Of a stretch of DNA of 64,000 bases, positions 28,526-37,874 are shown piece by piece. Source of the DNA: Pedobacter aquatilis. GTDB taxonomy: Bacteria; Bacteroidota; Bacteroidia; Sphingobacteriales; Sphingobacteriaceae. The DNA lies in the NCBI RefSeq assembly GCF_030409415.1, contig NZ_JAUFPW010000011.1, positions 1-64,000 of the forward strand, in the 5' to 3' direction. The notes under the pieces are model-generated. The model was not told the origin of the DNA, made no database searches, and worked only from the letters and a program-made list of their open reading frames with translations. Every line of letters begins with the position of its first letter. The stretch's first letter is position 1. Position numbers and translations under genes: made by a program.

Positions 28526-29182
28526 ATGTCAGAAGATTTACCACCGGAAAACCCAGACCCCAATAATCTATCCCACACTTCGCAAATAACACCGGAGGAA
28601 TATGCCCAGCGAAGAAATACCGCCTACAGTCATGCCATTGAACTCATCAAATTCGAAGGGGAAATGCTTTGGACAATTCTCTCGGTATTTTTGGTGGTCA
28701 ATACCATTTTACTGGGATTTATTGGTCAGTATATCGCAACAAACCAAACGAGCGTCACTGAAAATGGCAGCTGGCCCTGCCTGATCGGTGCGTTGATGGG
28801 CCTTGTACTCTGCATTCCTTTCTATGGTACTTTTGTGCGCAACAGCAAATATTACAAGTTCAGAATGGAGCAGGCAAAAGCCTATGAAGATCCCCTGTTT
28901 CCCTTATTGCGCAAACAGGCGAAGAAATTCTCCGAAGGCAAAAAAGCCAAAGCCAATGGCAAAGAGATGAAGCTGAACTGGATCGCCAGAGAAATGGCCA
29001 ACAAAGTAGCGGCCAGCTGGATGATTGTACTCTTTGTCTTGGCCTACCTTAGTATTTTAATTTACGCTTTGCCGAAATGCCATCCGACAAAAGACTTTAA
29101 ACCCGTCAACAAATCGATGCAACAAAAGACCCTTAGTACCCAAAACCATACAACAATAATTACCCCAAAATCATTCAAATGA
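28526..29182 (+). CDS. three-helix membrane protein (RipA-like?)
   Basis: A 218-residue protein with a Pro-rich acidic N-terminus, then hydrophobic helices at about 49-72 (LWTILSVFLVVNTILLGFIG), 83-105 and 162-183. A long charged cytoplasmic loop lies between helices 2 and 3. The segment SHAIELIKFEGEMLWTILSVFLVVN recalls the RipA-like octameric membrane family; this is a tentative likeness. It starts 37 bases after the STAND gene and overlaps the next gene by ATGA, so all three should be translated from one message. Confidence 0.7.
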   Translation: MSEDLPPENPDPNNLSHTSQITPEEYAQRRNTAYSHAIELIKFEGEMLWTILSVFLVVNTILLGFIGQYIATNQTSVTENGSWPCLIGALMGLVLCIPFYGTFVRNSKYYKFRMEQAKAYEDPLFPLLRKQAKKFSEGKKAKANGKEMKLNWIAREMANKVAASWMIVLFVLAYLSILIYALPKCHPTKDFKPVNKSMQQKTLSTQNHTTIITPKSFK

Positions 29183-30180
29183 GCAAATTCCTACTGAACC
29201 TGCCGATTCTCCAGAGCGGCGATATCATCCTGATCAGATCTGAGGAAAGAGAAAGCCTTTTTATCCAGGAACAAAGCGGCTGCCGCTACTCACATGCCAT
29301 GTTGTACGTCGGCGAATCCAGCTATATCGAGTCCGACGGGCTCGGCGTTCATGCTTTCAATGCAGCCCGCAAATTATTCGACGGTCCCACAGATGCCATC
29401 GCACTAAGATTCAAAGATGCTGAATCCACCCCGCAAGTGGACGCAGCAGTGGAATACGTCAGATTAAAAATCGGAACAGAATATTCTACCGCCGAAGCCC
29501 GACGGGCCGCCAGAAATCCAGCCGAAAACGCCGCGGAGGAAAACCGCCAGTTCTGTTCCCGCCTGGTGGGTCAGGCCTATGCCTATGCTGGCATTCCGAT
29601 TACAGAAAACCCAAACTACGCAACGCCAAAACAGCTGCTTGAATCTCAGGTACTATTACACATTACCGACATCCTCCAGGAAGCTACTGCAGAACAGATC
29701 GCTTATGCAAGTGAGCAAAATACTGTTCTTGACCAACAGACAGAAGCAACCAATACCATTTTGGAATCCGCCAGAAACATGACCGGAAAAGACCTCCAGA
29801 CGCTCGAACAGCTCAGTGACTTTATGCAGGAAAGTCTCCAGTACGACGGCCAGATCACAGCAGTAGTCAAGGGCTCAGGCTACCTTGACCTGTGGAAAAC
29901 GGACGAGGCAAAAAATCCCATGTATTATGATTTTGAAAAGCTCAAAGAAGATTGTCCCGAGGATAAACTTGAACAAGCAGGCCGCCAGCTTTGCTATATA
30001 GCCTCAGGTAATCTGGCCCGTTATTACCAGATGCAGGAAGCCTATAACTGGCAGGTGCTGCTCCAGCCCACAGCCTATAACCTGCTGTTCAAAGATCTTT
30101 ACGATAATCTGGTGCGCCAGGGAGAACGCATGTTTGAGACCGGTGCTGCAGCAATTAAACACAGCACCAAGAACAGCTAA
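29179..30180 (+). CDS. YiiX/YaeF-like permuted papain-fold hydrolase
   Basis: A 333-residue protein. Residues ~1-160 match the permuted NlpC/P60 (YiiX/YebB) fold: GDIILI, then the catalytic-type His in RYSHAMLYVG (about 34) and the Cys in FCSRLVGQAYAYAG (about 119). In this fold the His precedes the Cys. The remaining ~170 residues are helical and unrecognised. Such enzymes hydrolyse amide or thioester bonds, sometimes on lipids. It overlaps the membrane-protein gene by four bases and ends the STAND operon. Confidence 0.72.
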   Translation: MSKFLLNLPILQSGDIILIRSEERESLFIQEQSGCRYSHAMLYVGESSYIESDGLGVHAFNAARKLFDGPTDAIALRFKDAESTPQVDAAVEYVRLKIGTEYSTAEARRAARNPAENAAEENRQFCSRLVGQAYAYAGIPITENPNYATPKQLLESQVLLHITDILQEATAEQIAYASEQNTVLDQQTEATNTILESARNMTGKDLQTLEQLSDFMQESLQYDGQITAVVKGSGYLDLWKTDEAKNPMYYDFEKLKEDCPEDKLEQAGRQLCYIASGNLARYYQMQEAYNWQVLLQPTAYNLLFKDLYDNLVRQGERMFETGAAAIKHSTKNS

Positions 30181-30237
30181 AACGGATTTTTATCGGGCCT
30201 TAGATACGTTAAGATCTCTTTTGGTATGAAATAATGG

Positions 30238-30735
30238 CTATACAGGTAAAAACAATCCGATTGTACTATATTTGAAAAATCTGCTCCTAAAAAGCAGTAA
30301 TGAAACCATGACCAACGCCTCCAAAAAAATCTCGCCCCAGGCCCTCAACCAACTCAAGGATACCCTTTCGTTATCTACTGGAAAAAAGACCAGTTTGGGT
30401 ACCAAATTTTGTGAAGGGTGATTGTGCGCCAGGATCATGCCGGCACAAAACGTTTTCAGCGCCACAGCGAATACCAGTTTGGGATCCACCAGCGTCCCAT
30501 TGGAACTGCCCGAAGATATCTGCTGGATGCCTAGCACGCGGCCAGCATTGTTCAGCAGTAAAACATAAAACTGCTCGGTCATTTCGATCACATCGTGATT
30601 CCAGTGCGCATTAAAAATGCGGTAAGCATCGTTGGAAGCGGTTACTTTCGGCCGCTCCGACACGTTAAAGCCCGGCTGGTAACTCACTTTGATTTCTGAA
30701 ACGCTGAACAGCGAATTTTCAAGGATTGTTTTCAT
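30238..30735 (-). CDS. RadC-like JAB-domain protein with degenerate C-terminus
   Basis: This protein has about 165 residues when started at the ATG at 30735; the longer open frame upstream is not credible. It matches short RadC/JAB proteins of Bacteroidota islands (VSERPKVTASNDAYRIFNAHWN, then VLGIQQISSGSSNGTLVDPKLVFAVAL, then ILAHNHPS). After HNHPS the pattern breaks: the Ser and Asp expected in HxH-x7-S-x2-D are absent at their places, and the later Asp-His is also missing. The protein is probably catalytically dead or decaying. Confidence 0.6.
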   Translation of the reverse strand: MKTILENSLFSVSEIKVSYQPGFNVSERPKVTASNDAYRIFNAHWNHDVIEMTEQFYVLLLNNAGRVLGIQQISSGSSNGTLVDPKLVFAVALKTFCAGMILAHNHPSQNLVPKLVFFPVDNERVSLSWLRAWGEIFLEALVMVSLLLFRSRFFKYSTIGLFLPV

Positions 30736-31106
30736 GATACTGAATATTGGGTTAAACCATCTGTTCTTATTTCTCCTGTTGTGGTTGATCACATCAAAAT
30801 CAATGGAAAAAAAAGAAAGCACCGGAAGCATGGCTCGCCAAGCGTAGCGGTATAAGTCCAGGAGGGTGGCGAAGCCATTATGCCCGCGCAGCGCAGGCAA
30901 GCGCCATATAGCTTCGCTTTCCTTTTTTATCCCATTGATATGATTCCCTCTATGCGTTACTTAATTCTTAAGAAGATGCTCATAAGCCGTTACAGTCAGA
31001 TATTTTTGACCATTTGGCAGAATATATTTTCGGTAGTGGTTACAATTCCCACAGGATATTGCCGGCCAAAACCCATTCATAAGAATTATTAATTTATATT
31101 TGGGAT
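30736..31106. other. gap between JAB and DUF3800 genes
   Basis: No gene is seen. The stretch holds a GC-rich low-complexity segment (about 30825-30910) and, just before the DUF3800 ATG, an exact TAnnTTTG box (tatatttg, 31095-31102). Confidence 0.4.
31095..31102 (+). promoter_or_regulatory. -7 box at the DUF3800 start
   Basis: tatatttg matches TAnnTTTG and ends four bases before the ATG at 31107. If it is used, the transcript begins at or next to the start codon (leaderless). No -33 element is evident. Confidence 0.4.
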
Positions 31107-31886
31107 ATGGGAAATATCTATGTTGACGACAGTGTGCACGATCAGGGCGATTTTATCATCTGCGCCTGTGTATATGCGTCAATGGATATCGAAGCTGAAA
31201 TTTTAAGGCTTATCCAGGTCTTAAACCTTGATGCTGAAACTTTTGAGTTTAAAAGCTCTGCCAATTACAGCAAAGAACCTGAGCGTGCCGAGTTTCGGTC
31301 CCGCCTCAAGGAACTTATGCAGGACCACGGGCATTATGGACTGGTTATTCTGCCTAGGGCCAATAGGGTTGAGGCCGGACTGGAATGCCTCAGGGCAATC
31401 CAACAGTTTATTGAATTCAGTCCAATCATCCGGCAGCCGGTTTCCATCTATTTGGACCAGGGCCTGTTTTCTTCAAAAGATCAGGCCGAAAAACATTTTA
31501 AGGCGCTTGGGCTGTCCGGCGCTACCCTTCATGCCGAGCAGGATTCCAAAACCGTCCGCGGCATCCAGCTTGCCGATCTGGTTGCCCATATGGCTTCCAT
31601 TCAACTCAAGTCCGCTATGGGGCTGATCAAAAAAATGGTCAAGGCCGGCGAAAATTCGGGCTATGAACCGGACATGAAACTGGAACTGGAATTTGAGATG
31701 TGGGCTACCCTGCGTTATTGCCTGATGAACGAAGGCAATCCCAAACCGCAGACAGGCGACCAGTTCCGTGACGCCAACATGCAGGTGGGCAGGGCAGGAC
31801 TCTTCATTGCAGAAAGCTGCGGTGAGGAACTCCGTGAATATGCTGAAGGCACCTTTGGACAGGTTTATTTGGGATGTATCCATTAA
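31107..31886 (+). CDS. DUF3800-domain protein
   Basis: A 259-residue protein of the DUF3800 family, which has an RNase H-like fold and predicted nuclease activity. Visible are the N-terminal acidic start IYVDDSVHDQGDF (D7/D8), the central SIYLDQG strand and the C-terminal EQDSKTVRGIQLADLVAHM, the family's most conserved block. DUF3800 proteins recur in phage-defence islands. It lies three bases before the HNH gene, implying translational coupling. Confidence 0.8.
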   Translation: MGNIYVDDSVHDQGDFIICACVYASMDIEAEILRLIQVLNLDAETFEFKSSANYSKEPERAEFRSRLKELMQDHGHYGLVILPRANRVEAGLECLRAIQQFIEFSPIIRQPVSIYLDQGLFSSKDQAEKHFKALGLSGATLHAEQDSKTVRGIQLADLVAHMASIQLKSAMGLIKKMVKAGENSGYEPDMKLELEFEMWATLRYCLMNEGNPKPQTGDQFRDANMQVGRAGLFIAESCGEELREYAEGTFGQVYLGCIH

Positions 31887-31889
31887 GCG

Positions 31890-33368
31890 ATGAGCAGGAA
31901 CCCAATTGACTCCATTCGCAGAACAGCCATATGGAATACCTATAACAACAAATGTTTTTATTGCCATCGTGAACTGGAGTATTTTGATATTCAGATCGAC
32001 CACATTATCCCTGAGCGTTTCGCCAGGGACAGAGCCGGACTGAACAACATTATTGCCGAATATGGCCTGCCCATCGACTTTGACCTGAATTCCCCCGCTA
32101 ATCTGGTACCGAGCCACAGCCGCTGCAACAACCGAAAAAGCGGCCAGCTTTTTGAAAAGGGGGCAACCCTTTACTACCTGCAGACCCATTCACAAAAACT
32201 AAAAGCGATAGAGCAGGAAGAAGAAAAACTAAGAACCAGAAAAGACAAGGGCCAGCTCCTGTCCAGGATCAAAGTCGCACTGGAAAACCACGTCATCGAC
32301 CTTAAAGAGCTCGAAAGGATCACCCTGGAGGCAAAACAGCATAATTTTGCCAGTCAGGTAATCAAACTCGAACATGGATTCGAATTCATCGATGCGGTTT
32401 ACGATGCCTTTTACCTGGGCGCTGACCTCTCCATGCTGTATCACAAAAAGCTCCTCATCAGTTCCGACGAAGCTGCCCTGGAAGTCATCAATGACCATGG
32501 GGAACGGCGTACGGTCAGCACGCTCAATGAATGGGAAGACGCCAAGGCCATGGACTTTTACCCGCAGACGACCTACGATATCAAAATGTCCGCCCATTTC
32601 ACTTACCTGGAGAATTTTCTGCATGCCCTAAAGACTGCAAAAATGCCCAGATATTCCTTTATCAGCGAGCCCTGGGTATCCCTATCGGATCTGGAAATGC
32701 TTTCTCCAAACATCATTCAGGATTTTGAAGGACAGCTCAAGGTCTATATTGATGCCGGCAAATCGGTCGCCGACCTGATCGGTATGGGAATCGTCCAGAA
32801 AAAACAGAGCGAATATTATGAACTGGTACTCGAATTCAACGGGATGGAAACTGCACTGAGCGAACAGTTCCGTGCCGATTTTAATGGCGATGGCTTTGAG
32901 TCCATTTTCGTCAAGGGCTGGGTAAGGGCCATCGGGGGAACACTGGGTTTTGGTTTCAATGATACCCTGACCCGCCGGTCGGCCGATGAGCTCATCGGCA
33001 TTTCCCAGCAATCGATAGACCACAATGCCCTGTTCAATTTGACGCTTTGGTCTGACCGGATCGGGGATGAAACGGTCTTCTATTTTCAGAACAATGGCGA
33101 GCAGCCCATTATGGATGCAGTTTTTTATATGGACAAACTCGGAAAAACCCAAGAAGAGGCCATGCGCTCCCGACATACCATGGAGATTGTTTTTGGAACG
33201 ATCCCGCCAAAGACAACTTTTGATCATCGTATGGAAAGCACTGATGAAGACGAAATTTTTGGCTTTCCTTTATACAGCGGGGAATTTACGGCCAAAGACG
33301 GCACCCACTATGCCATCGATCAGAAAAACAGCATCAGCCCAATCCCTTTCCGGAGCTCCTTTGATTAA
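31890..33368 (+). CDS. HNH endonuclease with long C-terminal extension
   Basis: A 492-residue protein. The N-terminal ~100 residues are a classical HNH/McrA-type nuclease: CFYC (about 23-26), then IQIDHIIPERFARD, then NLVPSHSRCNNRK, giving a Cys-Cys...Asp-His...Asn...His...Cys zinc and metal set. Residues ~150-490 are an unrecognised alpha/beta region of beta-sandwich-like composition, perhaps a sensor. It is the second gene of the DUF3800-HNH-HEPN cluster. Confidence 0.82.
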   Translation: MSRNPIDSIRRTAIWNTYNNKCFYCHRELEYFDIQIDHIIPERFARDRAGLNNIIAEYGLPIDFDLNSPANLVPSHSRCNNRKSGQLFEKGATLYYLQTHSQKLKAIEQEEEKLRTRKDKGQLLSRIKVALENHVIDLKELERITLEAKQHNFASQVIKLEHGFEFIDAVYDAFYLGADLSMLYHKKLLISSDEAALEVINDHGERRTVSTLNEWEDAKAMDFYPQTTYDIKMSAHFTYLENFLHALKTAKMPRYSFISEPWVSLSDLEMLSPNIIQDFEGQLKVYIDAGKSVADLIGMGIVQKKQSEYYELVLEFNGMETALSEQFRADFNGDGFESIFVKGWVRAIGGTLGFGFNDTLTRRSADELIGISQQSIDHNALFNLTLWSDRIGDETVFYFQNNGEQPIMDAVFYMDKLGKTQEEAMRSRHTMEIVFGTIPPKTTFDHRMESTDEDEIFGFPLYSGEFTAKDGTHYAIDQKNSISPIPFRSSFD

Positions 33369-33394
33369 TCTAAACACACTCCGTTTTCCAATAT

Positions 33395-34654
33395 ATGAAG
33401 ATATCCAGCTCAAAAATCCTTTTAAAATACCTCTTTCGTTTACCTGAAGACTACCTGGTCCCGTTTGGGCCATTAAAACAGCCGGGCGCACTGATGGCTA
33501 CAGTAGATGTCGAGCCCATTTGGCAGGAACTCAGCTTTACCCAAAAACTTAAAGCGGTTGTCTCCTTTCAGTGGAAACCCGACGAAGCGCTGATGCATGA
33601 TAAGGCAATTCAGATATTGCAGCGCGACGTTTTTGGTTTGGAAAGCGATTTTGGAGATGTCATTCACGACATCAATCTTTTGCATCACCACAGAGAATGG
33701 CCGCTGAATGAACTTAACGAATCTGACGATGAAAAAGTCAATGCTCTGATGAGTGTTAAAATCCTCACCGCCCTTAAACATTATCATGCCGGAACCAATG
33801 ATGCGCTGCACCTCAATCTGGTTTCCTACAATCCGCTCATCTGTACACTGGTGATCCCGATGATGGCGAAGATCCCGGTAGTTTCCCTGCGCTTCGGCCT
33901 AGAAATCCAGGAAAATTATACATTCAATGCGATCCGTTCCGTCAAACATCCCCAGGCGGATGATCTCATCGCTTTTTTGTATGAGACCTTGACCATACAG
34001 CAAAAACTCTCCATGGCATTTCACCGTGTGCTTCATTTGATGAGCCAGATCCAGAAGGAAAAGGGAGATTCTTCGCTCACCGGCAAAGAACTTGAAGCCT
34101 TGACCGAATGTGACTCAATCATCAATTACCTCAAGGCATCCGTTGAAAAGACAGTGCTGATCTTGGCGCTTACCTTCGGGATCACCGATCTGGATTCAAA
34201 ACAGAAACATTCGCAGAAATTAAGGGCGCTGGACCAAAAGATTCCGCCACTGACCAAGAGCCAGCATTACTTTAGGTTTTTATGGAAATTCATCCAGTCC
34301 GATGAACTCGATAAACTCAACAGCCTGAGAAACGGCCTCAACCACAAGAAAGGGGTATCCAATCTACAGCCGCACAGTTATCTCAACAAGAGCATGTCGA
34401 GTTCGCCCATCGCCGCGCATTTTAATCTATTGCTCGATCAGCACCGTAAAAACACAGCGATCTTACTCTGCACCCTTGCCTTATTGGTGGATGATCTCAT
34501 GTTCAGAAAACCACCAGTAGGATCGGAAATCGAATTTTGTTCAGACCTGATGGACATTCACGCTGCCTATATCTCCTCCGATAAAGGCCAATCCGATTTA
34601 GAGCGATTTATGGGCACCCAGACCGATCCGCCTGAAACTGAAAAACCAGATTAA
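33395..34654 (+). CDS. HEPN-like protein with RNGLNH motif
   Basis: A 419-residue, mostly helical protein of no recognised full-length family. The C-terminal half carries LRNGLNHKKG with R312, N313 and H317, an exact match to the R-polar-x3-H signature of ribonucleolytic HEPN domains. It lies in a helical context with a preceding long helix (KYFRFLWKFIQ-like). It starts 26 bases after the HNH gene. The likely role is an RNA-cleaving toxin or effector; this is inferred from the motif alone. Confidence 0.6.
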   Translation: MKISSSKILLKYLFRLPEDYLVPFGPLKQPGALMATVDVEPIWQELSFTQKLKAVVSFQWKPDEALMHDKAIQILQRDVFGLESDFGDVIHDINLLHHHREWPLNELNESDDEKVNALMSVKILTALKHYHAGTNDALHLNLVSYNPLICTLVIPMMAKIPVVSLRFGLEIQENYTFNAIRSVKHPQADDLIAFLYETLTIQQKLSMAFHRVLHLMSQIQKEKGDSSLTGKELEALTECDSIINYLKASVEKTVLILALTFGITDLDSKQKHSQKLRALDQKIPPLTKSQHYFRFLWKFIQSDELDKLNSLRNGLNHKKGVSNLQPHSYLNKSMSSSPIAAHFNLLLDQHRKNTAILLCTLALLVDDLMFRKPPVGSEIEFCSDLMDIHAAYISSDKGQSDLERFMGTQTDPPETEKPD

Positions 34655-34698
34655 AGTCTATAGATTCCGGACACCAAAGGCCATTTAAACCATCAGTA

Positions 34699-35301
34699 TT
34701 AAAAAAGGCTCAACTGTACCTGGCCAAAGCTGGTCTCCTCAATCGACTTCAGGGTTGCCAGGATCACCTTCTGATGGTAATTGGTCGTATCCTTATTGCC
34801 CACCTTATCCTCCATCTCGCCTTTCAGGACCACCAGCGCTGCATCCAGAACTTGCTGCCTGCCGGAAAAAACAGGGCCGTACACCGATAGTCCGCATGCA
34901 GACCCAGCCGTTCCATAACTGATCGACATGCCATAAGTCCAGATTCCGTTCGGGCCATGGCCCAGGGAAATGCTGCTATAATTGCCGTAGCGACTTTTGT
35001 CCGCCAGCCCAAAGCGCAGTTCCTCCACATCCAGAAAAGCTGGCCTGAGCAGCCAACCATAAACATCAAAATCAATTTTTTCAAACCCAAAGCCCAGCCC
35101 CATGCGGTAGGCATGAACATTCAGCAGAACCGCACGCAGACGGTCACCAAAACCCGCAAACCACCTCAGCTTGCTGACGTCATTTTGCACAATGGCACAC
35201 TGGATCTCCTCAAAAGTCTTTCTTTCATGTGCACAGAAGTTGTATTCTTTTTCAAATATGCCCAGTTCCTGCTGCGCAAAAACAATCGGTAAGTTGTCCA
35301 T
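34699..35301 (-). CDS. conserved-type hypothetical protein
   Basis: A 200-residue cytoplasmic protein, ATG start, with no signal or membrane segment. The Gly/Tyr-rich centre (LADKSRYGNYSSISLGHGPNG, SYGTAGSACGL) suggests a beta-rich fold, and the tail ends in FGQVQLSLF. No family is recognised. It runs against its neighbours and converges with the HEPN-like gene. Confidence 0.55.
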   Translation of the reverse strand: MDNLPIVFAQQELGIFEKEYNFCAHERKTFEEIQCAIVQNDVSKLRWFAGFGDRLRAVLLNVHAYRMGLGFGFEKIDFDVYGWLLRPAFLDVEELRFGLADKSRYGNYSSISLGHGPNGIWTYGMSISYGTAGSACGLSVYGPVFSGRQQVLDAALVVLKGEMEDKVGNKDTTNYHQKVILATLKSIEETSFGQVQLSLF

Positions 35302-35535
35302 AACAAGTGATTTTTGAATGCAGGCTTATTAAGCGGCCGGCGCAGAGTGCCGTTTATATACCCTTGAACGCCTTTGCGGCCAAGCCGCTACCTTGCATAA
35401 AAAATCAAATGTTGGACAGCTGCCATCAGCTCATTCTGGCCAATGGATTTCAATCTGTCCTGATACGATTTGTTAAAAAAAATCCGGCAGCTCCTGCTGA
35501 AAATTCCATTACCTTTAACCAAAAGACGCTCAATT

Positions 35536-37869
35536 ATGGAACACATCAAAGACACTGCCCAGGTCATTTCCGACCTCAGGCAGCTCATCAATCAAAAAGG
35601 TTATATCTACACCCTGTGCCTGATCCTTTTTGAAGACTTTCACCACGACCTCAACAAAATCCACCAGGTCGATCCCCGCGATAAGCTCAGCGTCAAAGAG
35701 TCTGCGCTGCTCATTGGCCTGCTCAGTCAGCAACCCTTCGCCCTAGACTATCCGGACAGCCCGGAAGCGACCCTGGAGATGAAAACGCAGACTTACGAGC
35801 TGATGAAGGAACTTCAATTTTCCTTCAACGCCAAACAGTTTGCCAAGTTGAAGGAGATGATGGAAAAACAGCAGAACGGGGAAACCCTGGGTAGCGAGGC
35901 GGAGGACAAGTTGGAGTTTTTTGTCAAAGATGCCGGTATGGTCGAGCCCATGTTTTATGCCGGCGACGGCGTTTACGATTTCCAGTACCTGGAATTTTTG
36001 GAACGCAAATACAAATACGACCAGCCCTGGCTGGAAAAAGAAAAAGGCTTTGTGTTAAACCAGGCCATCAGCATCACCAAAGCCATCAAGGCACATTTTC
36101 ATAAAAATACCAAGCGGGTAAATCTGATGGACTTGAAGACCGTATTTCCAAAGTTTGAGCAAAAGGTTAAAAAAAAGCTCAAAAAATACAGCCCCTCCGT
36201 AAAGCAGATCATGCTCGATCAGCAGTTTGTGGCAGCCAGTTTCTATCAATACCGAGACCTTTTTCCAGATCCCCAAAACCAGGAACCAGGCGCGATAACC
36301 GGGTGGCATACTTTTTATGACAACCTGCTGGACATGTTCATGATCACCGAAAGTGACCTCAGTGGGCAACAGGGCGGGCCTAGTTTTTTTGAAAACTTTT
36401 CCTTCGCTCCGGGCGGCAACACCGCCTACAACGGCCCCGGATATTTCAACCTGCTCCATTCCCGTCCCATCATCCGCTTTGACGCCGAGCGCTATTTTGT
36501 GCCCATCGGTTACCTGATCCCCGAGGCGGTCTATGAAAGCCCCTTTTACTGGATGACCGAAGACAAGGCCTATGCCAACGCTTTGGCCAAACACCGTGGC
36601 GATGTGGGAGAGGAGATTGCCTTCGAGTTTTTGCAAAAGGTCTTTGGAAAAGAAAACACCTTTCGCTCGGTGATCATCAAGGCCAAAAACGGCACACTGA
36701 TTACCGACATTGATGTACTGTGTCTGCTGGGCAATAAAGCGATTTGCGTACAGGTAAAATCCAAAAAACTCACCCTAATGGCCAAAAGGGGAGATTTTGA
36801 ACAGCTGAGCAAAGATTTTCAGGGCGCCGTGCAGGATGCCTACGAACAGGGCCTGGTTTCCAGATCGAGCCTGCTCCAGGACGGGCTGACTTTCCTCGAT
36901 GAATCGGGTAAAGAAATTCCTGGCCTGGGCACCGGCAGAATAACCGAAGCCTACATCATGGGGGTAACCACAGAAAACTATCCCGCATTGGTACACCAGG
37001 TGGGCATGCTGCTCCAAAAACAGGAAGGCGATCCTGCGCCACTTGTCCTTTCCGTTTTCGACCTAGAGCTCCTGAGCCATTATCTTCCCGATCCATACGA
37101 TTTTCTGTATTATGTGCGCCAGCGCATCCGCCTGACCGATTACTTTAAAGCTGATGAGGAACTGGTCTACCTGGGCTACCACCTGCACCAGAAACTATGG
37201 CCCATCGAAGGCTACGATGGTGGTATGCTAGAAGGGAGCTATGGTGCGAACATCGACCGGAACTATTACCCCTACAAGACTGGCCAGCTGCACCTGCTCC
37301 CGGAAAAAGATGATCCGATCGCAAACCGGTGGAAAGATCCCAGATTTGATGAGCTCATCAAAAACATCAAGGCCAGCAATCACCCACAGCTGACCGATAT
37401 CGTTTTCCATCTTCTGGACTGGTCGGGCAAGGCCAGGGAAAATATCGTTACCACTATGGGCAGGTTAAAAAACGATTCCAGGCGCGATCGGTTGCTGAAA
37501 TCCATTGCCACCGCCAACGCCCCTGATTTCGGGATCAGTTACGTCGTGCTCAATGGACTGGATTTTGATGAGCTCAACCACCGCGTCTGCAAATATGCAG
37601 CGCTGAGAAAATATGCCTCCAAGTGCGATGCCTGGCTGGGCATAGGCGCCTTTGCAGGCAGCAATAAGCTCATTGATTTTCTGATCTACCTCGATGAGCC
37701 CTGGAAGCATGACCCAATCCTGGAGCAGGAGACCCAAGAACTGCTCAGTAGAAGCCGGGCTGCCGGAAACCGTCCAGTAGACATGCGCGAGCGCAGCAAA
37801 AAAATCGGACGCAATGAACCCTGTTTCTGCCAGAGCGGCAAAAAATATAAAAGATGCTGCGGACAATAA
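35536..37869 (+). CDS. large predicted PD-(D/E)XK nuclease with SEC-C zinc finger
   Basis: 777 residues from the ATG at 35536, or 799 from an upstream frame start at 35470 that lacks a clear signal. In the longer numbering a nuclease core shows E382 (GDVGEEIAFEFL), D415 (TDIDVL) and Q428-V-K430 (CVQVKSKK), an E-D-QxK variant. The C-terminus is a SEC-C zinc finger: GRNEPCFCQSGKKYKRCCG. SEC-C modules occur on SecA and on many nuclease or nucleic-acid proteins as targeting tags. The N-terminal 370 residues are unrecognised helical sequence. Likely role: restriction-type DNA degradation. Confidence 0.68.
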   Translation: MEHIKDTAQVISDLRQLINQKGYIYTLCLILFEDFHHDLNKIHQVDPRDKLSVKESALLIGLLSQQPFALDYPDSPEATLEMKTQTYELMKELQFSFNAKQFAKLKEMMEKQQNGETLGSEAEDKLEFFVKDAGMVEPMFYAGDGVYDFQYLEFLERKYKYDQPWLEKEKGFVLNQAISITKAIKAHFHKNTKRVNLMDLKTVFPKFEQKVKKKLKKYSPSVKQIMLDQQFVAASFYQYRDLFPDPQNQEPGAITGWHTFYDNLLDMFMITESDLSGQQGGPSFFENFSFAPGGNTAYNGPGYFNLLHSRPIIRFDAERYFVPIGYLIPEAVYESPFYWMTEDKAYANALAKHRGDVGEEIAFEFLQKVFGKENTFRSVIIKAKNGTLITDIDVLCLLGNKAICVQVKSKKLTLMAKRGDFEQLSKDFQGAVQDAYEQGLVSRSSLLQDGLTFLDESGKEIPGLGTGRITEAYIMGVTTENYPALVHQVGMLLQKQEGDPAPLVLSVFDLELLSHYLPDPYDFLYYVRQRIRLTDYFKADEELVYLGYHLHQKLWPIEGYDGGMLEGSYGANIDRNYYPYKTGQLHLLPEKDDPIANRWKDPRFDELIKNIKASNHPQLTDIVFHLLDWSGKARENIVTTMGRLKNDSRRDRLLKSIATANAPDFGISYVVLNGLDFDELNHRVCKYAALRKYASKCDAWLGIGAFAGSNKLIDFLIYLDEPWKHDPILEQETQELLSRSRAAGNRPVDMRERSKKIGRNEPCFCQSGKKYKRCCGQ

Positions 37870-37874
37870 CCCGA

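Noticed and set aside
31473..32189. 238-codon minus-strand frame
   Set aside because: It lies opposite the DUF3800 and HNH genes, both of which carry clear family motifs.
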